Assembly: GCA_017642855.1 (NCBI GenBank)
Contig: JAEPOO010000002.1
Span: 124,001 to 188,000, forward strand
Direction of reading: 5' to 3'
Source: Pseudomonadales bacterium
GTDB taxonomy: Bacteria > Pseudomonadota > Gammaproteobacteria > Pseudomonadales > Azotimanducaceae
DNA: 64,000 nucleotides
The notes below the pieces were generated by a model. It made no database searches and was not told the DNA's origin. It worked only from the letters and a program-made list of their open reading frames with translations. Position numbers and translations under genes: made by a program. Below are positions 62,280-64,000 of the stretch, piece by piece. Within the stretch, counting starts at the first letter, position 1; each line of letters starts with the position of its first letter.

Positions 62280-62882
62280 GCCTCTCTCGAATACAAGCCT
62301 TGCCCATTTTACGGCATCTTTTCCAGGCATCAGGCTCGACTGATTTTCGATCCGAAAAATGCAGGACAAACCGAACTTGGATGCTGTGGCGATTGTTTCT
62401 TCGACATTTGTGGGAAAAAGGTGAGTTCCGGCACCTGCAGGACCATTGCGAAGAGAGATCGCACATCGTCCACCTTCTAGAAGGAGATGGGATACTCGCT
62501 CAAGAGACGCCATTCGCTCAGCTGCGCTAAGGTGATGCCAAACACCATCGATTAGAACGAACTCGAACGTCCAACCAGTTTCCATCGAAGCTAAAGATGG
62601 AAGGCTGTCGTTCGCCCAACTAATGTTTGAGTCTCGATAATTGTTCTTAGCTGCTTCAAGGAAATCAGGCATCGGGTCAACCGCTGTTACAGAATGGCCT
62701 AACCTTGCCAAGGCTGCGGCGTTTTGCCCGGCTCCGCAACCTGCATCTAAAACTCTCGAGGGATTGATCGGTAGAAACGGGATGAAGTCAGCATTTGTCT
62801 CTTCGAATGCCAACGATTGGCTGCTCCTCACAAACTCTTCAATCACCCGTTCGTACCCTTTCGTTCCTTGAACAGTACGCAT
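62274..62882 (-). CDS. cassette gene: class I SAM-dependent methyltransferase
   Basis: 202 residues from MRTVQGTKGYERVIEEF. RVLDAGCGAGQNAAALARLG is SAM motif I, VTAVDPMPDFLEAA the acidic loop, FEFVLIDGVWHHL motif II, and LLLEGGRCAISLRNG motif III. It resembles small-molecule or tellurite/thiopurine-type methyltransferases; substrate unknown. Stop supplied by the attC. Confidence 0.85.
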   Translation of the reverse strand: MRTVQGTKGYERVIEEFVRSSQSLAFEETNADFIPFLPINPSRVLDAGCGAGQNAAALARLGHSVTAVDPMPDFLEAAKNNYRDSNISWANDSLPSLASMETGWTFEFVLIDGVWHHLSAAERMASLERVSHLLLEGGRCAISLRNGPAGAGTHLFPTNVEETIATASKFGLSCIFRIENQSSLMPGKDAVKWARLVFERGV

Positions 62883-62885
62883 GGC

Positions 62886-62999
62886 GTCTAACACCCAGTT
62901 AAGCGGCGAAGACGCCGAGGATCAAAATGTGATTCACATTTTGACCACAGGTGCTTCGCCCGAGCGACTGAAAGGAGCGGCTTAAACTGCATGTTAGGT
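62886..62999 (-). repeat. attC site (114 bp)
   Basis: GTCTAACACCCAGTTAAGC to AACTGCATGTTAGGT. Hairpin CAAAATGTGATTCACATTTTG. Confidence 0.9.
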
Positions 63000-63395
63000 G
63001 TCTTCTCCTGGCGTTGTGTCGTAACTGGGTAGATCCTCTGCTATGTCACACCAAGGAACTTTAGATTGAACCCAGACTTGAAGTTCCGGCTCTGGTAGAT
63101 CGCGTTCATCTAGGATTCCGTATGGAACTCCGAGCAGTTCCGGAAACTCTTTGATTTCTGACCATAGCGGAGAGCCACATATTGAGCAGAAACACCTGCT
63201 TCCAGTTTCGGTCTCGTATCTCGTGAAATCGGATTCGCCTGTGATCAAGTTAAACGTAGAGGAATCTGCCGCTATCCATGCAGCGGGTGAAGTTCCTGAG
63301 TACTTCCTGCAGTTTTCGCAATGACAGAATCTGCCGTAAAACAGTTCTCCAATTTCAAATCGGACCGTTTGGCAGAGACAGCTCGCGATATACAT
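62994..63395 (-). CDS. cassette gene: GFA (Mss4-like zinc) family protein
   Basis: 133 residues. The zinc ligands are spaced as in the glutathione-dependent formaldehyde-activating family: CLC near the N terminus, FCHCENCRKYSG (CxxC with a preceding C) and CFCSICGSPL (CxxC). It binds zinc and possibly a thiol adduct; true function for most members is untested. First cassette after attI, so it should be the best expressed from the integron promoter. Stop supplied by the attC. Confidence 0.85.
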   Translation of the reverse strand: MYIASCLCQTVRFEIGELFYGRFCHCENCRKYSGTSPAAWIAADSSTFNLITGESDFTRYETETGSRCFCSICGSPLWSEIKEFPELLGVPYGILDERDLPEPELQVWVQSKVPWCDIAEDLPSYDTTPGEDT

Positions 63396-63400
63396 CTGAC

Positions 63401-63465
63401 ACCTAACAACATAGTAGACGGAAACATTTCCGTATAACTGGGAAAGGCGCCGCTAACTTTCTGAA
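63401..63465 (-). other. presumptive attI recombination site
   Basis: ACCTAAC (63401-63407) is the insertion point bordering the first cassette, on the minus strand GTTAGGT. To its right CGGAAACATTTCCG (63419-63432) is an inverted repeat and a second weak core GCTAAC follows at about 63451. These are the kinds of integrase-binding elements expected in attI. The extent is approximate. Confidence 0.65.
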
Positions 63466-63513
63466 AATCATCATAAAACCAACCTAGACCTGTGCGCCAT
63501 TCTGCATAGCTCG

Positions 63514-63541
63514 TTAGAAAACGGAAGTGTGTCTTTATAAC
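63514..63541 (+). promoter_or_regulatory. candidate intI promoter
   Basis: TTAGAA (63514-63519), 16 bases, TATAAC (63536-63541). The predicted start is near 63548, giving an 80-base leader before intI. Moderate match only. Confidence 0.35.
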
Positions 63542-63543
63542 AC

Positions 63544-63563
63544 CTCTGACAAATCAATCAGAG
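63544..63563. promoter_or_regulatory. dyad operator-like sequence at the intI promoter
   Basis: CTCTGA, eight bases, TCAGAG: a perfect six-base dyad just after the -10, spaced like a LexA box (CTGT-N8-ACAG) but with different arms. It could bind a repressor of intI. Confidence 0.4.
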
Positions 63564-63630
63564 ACAACCTACAGCCATTCGCATGGCGGCCATCTACCTT
63601 TTTTGTGTGCATCAACGAGCAGTCTACGCC

Positions 63631-64000
63631 ATGAAACTGATAGAGCAACTTCGTCGTGAAATGCGACTGAGAAACTATAGCCCAAGAACCGCGAAAGCCT
63701 ACGAACAGTGGGCTAGTCGTCTCGTGCGCTTCCACGGCGGTCTCCACCCATCTGAATTGCATGATCCCGAGGTTATTGCATTTCTCACCCATCTTGCGGT
63801 TAACCGAGGGGTGTCAGCCGCCACCCAGAACCAGGCGCTCAACGCGCTGGTGTTCTTCTACCGCAATATCATGAAACGCCCACTTGGTGACATGACGACG
63901 GCGGTGAGAGCCAAAAGACCCCAACGACTGCCAACCGTCCTAACACGGCAGGAAGTCACGAAGATCATGACGGGATTCGAAGGCAGCCATATCTTGATCG
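63631..64000 (+). CDS. intI: integron integrase IntI (5' part; continues past the window)
   Basis: Tyrosine recombinase that excises and inserts cassettes at attC and attI. The visible 123 residues begin MKLIEQLRREMRLRNYSPRTAKAY, the SAM-like core-binding domain, with QNQALNALVFFYRNI and LGDMTTAVRAKRPQRLPTVLTRQEV as in IntI; the catalytic domain lies outside the window. ATG preferred over an in-frame GTG eight codons upstream or an ATG 16 codons upstream, because the family starts near KLI/LLxxLR. It diverges from the cassette array, the canonical integron layout. Confidence 0.93.
   Translation, partial: MKLIEQLRREMRLRNYSPRTAKAYEQWASRLVRFHGGLHPSELHDPEVIAFLTHLAVNRGVSAATQNQALNALVFFYRNIMKRPLGDMTTAVRAKRPQRLPTVLTRQEVTKIMTGFEGSHILI

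Larger units (their letters stand above)
48090..63465 (-). mobile_element. chromosomal integron cassette array with attI
   Basis: About 15 kb of small genes separated by related imperfect inverted repeats of the form (G/A)(C/T)(C/T)TAAC...GTTAGGC or GTTATGT: attC sites. All but one gene read leftward, away from the integrase at 63631, as in integrons generally. Total of 24 cassettes: 22 with array-oriented genes, one inverted, one with no visible gene. The cassette DNA looks more A/T-rich and more varied in codon use than the flanking chromosome. Confidence 0.95.

Noticed and set aside
48090..63465. CRISPR array (regularly repeated elements)
   Set aside because: The repeats are 55-146 bp, variable, palindromic and separated by whole genes: attC sites, not CRISPR.
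63408..63630. Canonical LexA box at the intI promoter
   Set aside because: No CTGT-N8-ACAG; only the non-consensus dyad at 63544-63563.
63535..63792. Minus-strand frame of 85 residues overlapping the intI start
   Set aside because: It is antisense to intI and covers the promoter region; no family resemblance.

Overview
The window is gammaproteobacterial chromosome. The gene orders parE-parC-yqiB, ygfB-pepP-ubiH-gcvTH-gcvP facing zapA-ssrS(6S)-ygfA, and ilvE-waaF-waaC-waaG-waaP match those of Escherichia and especially Pseudomonas. The lipopolysaccharide core block (waaF, waaC, waaG, WaaP-type kinases, a NodU-type carbamoyltransferase, GT4 transferases) is the Pseudomonas arrangement, so a marine or aquatic member of a Pseudomonadales/Cellvibrionales-like lineage is likely. 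The species cannot be named from the sequence. Genes are tightly packed, with many 1-4 base stop/start overlaps and convergent genes overlapping at their 3' ends.

Layout: 1-5.2 kb, topoisomerase IV (parC, parE) and yqiB. 5.2-24.1 kb, envelope biogenesis: arsC, Kdo transferase waaA, an FAD oxidoreductase/aldo-keto reductase pair, hldE, an LpxL-type acyltransferase, then a long minus-strand core-oligosaccharide operon from ilvE and waaF down to GT4 transferases. It includes a tandem WaaG-WaaG fusion and three kinase genes carrying four kinase domains. 24.1-24.5 kb holds a decayed fragment of glnE. 24.5-37.4 kb is mixed housekeeping: a GspE/PilB ATPase, argA, hemE, an adenylate cyclase, fabV, lgt, an NRDE protein, ptsP, rppH, a HAD phosphatase and an imelysin-like lipoprotein. 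37.4-47 kb: the glycine cleavage operon with a split P protein, ubiH, pepP, ygfB, the ZapA pair, 6S RNA, ygfA and def. 47-48 kb: a GNAT and an exported protein with no recombination sites.

From about 48.1 to 63.5 kb the window is a chromosomal integron read from its right-hand end. The integrase gene intI starts at 63631 on the plus strand and runs off the window. To its left lie a presumptive attI and a leftward array of 24 cassettes with about 22 good attC sites and 2 degenerate ones. Nearly all cassette genes are on the minus strand, the expected polarity. Contents: five GNAT, VOC, cupin, MazG, methyltransferase, GFA, P-loop kinase and alpha/beta-hydrolase genes, membrane proteins, two RelE/HigB-type toxin-antitoxin pairs, one short-chain dehydrogenase in reverse orientation, one cassette with no visible gene, and several unrecognised genes. 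Seventeen of the 22 array-oriented cassettes stop on the TAA inside the attC core itself.

Functionally the left three quarters make the lipid A/core LPS and basic metabolism; the right quarter is a recombination platform carrying small accessory functions, stabilised by two toxin-antitoxin cassettes that have their own promoters. Points most worth a second look: the integron and its covarying attC hairpins, the WaaG tandem fusion, the glnE relic, the 23-bp tandem repeat between two convergent genes, and a cassette fragment that repeats the start of another cassette gene.
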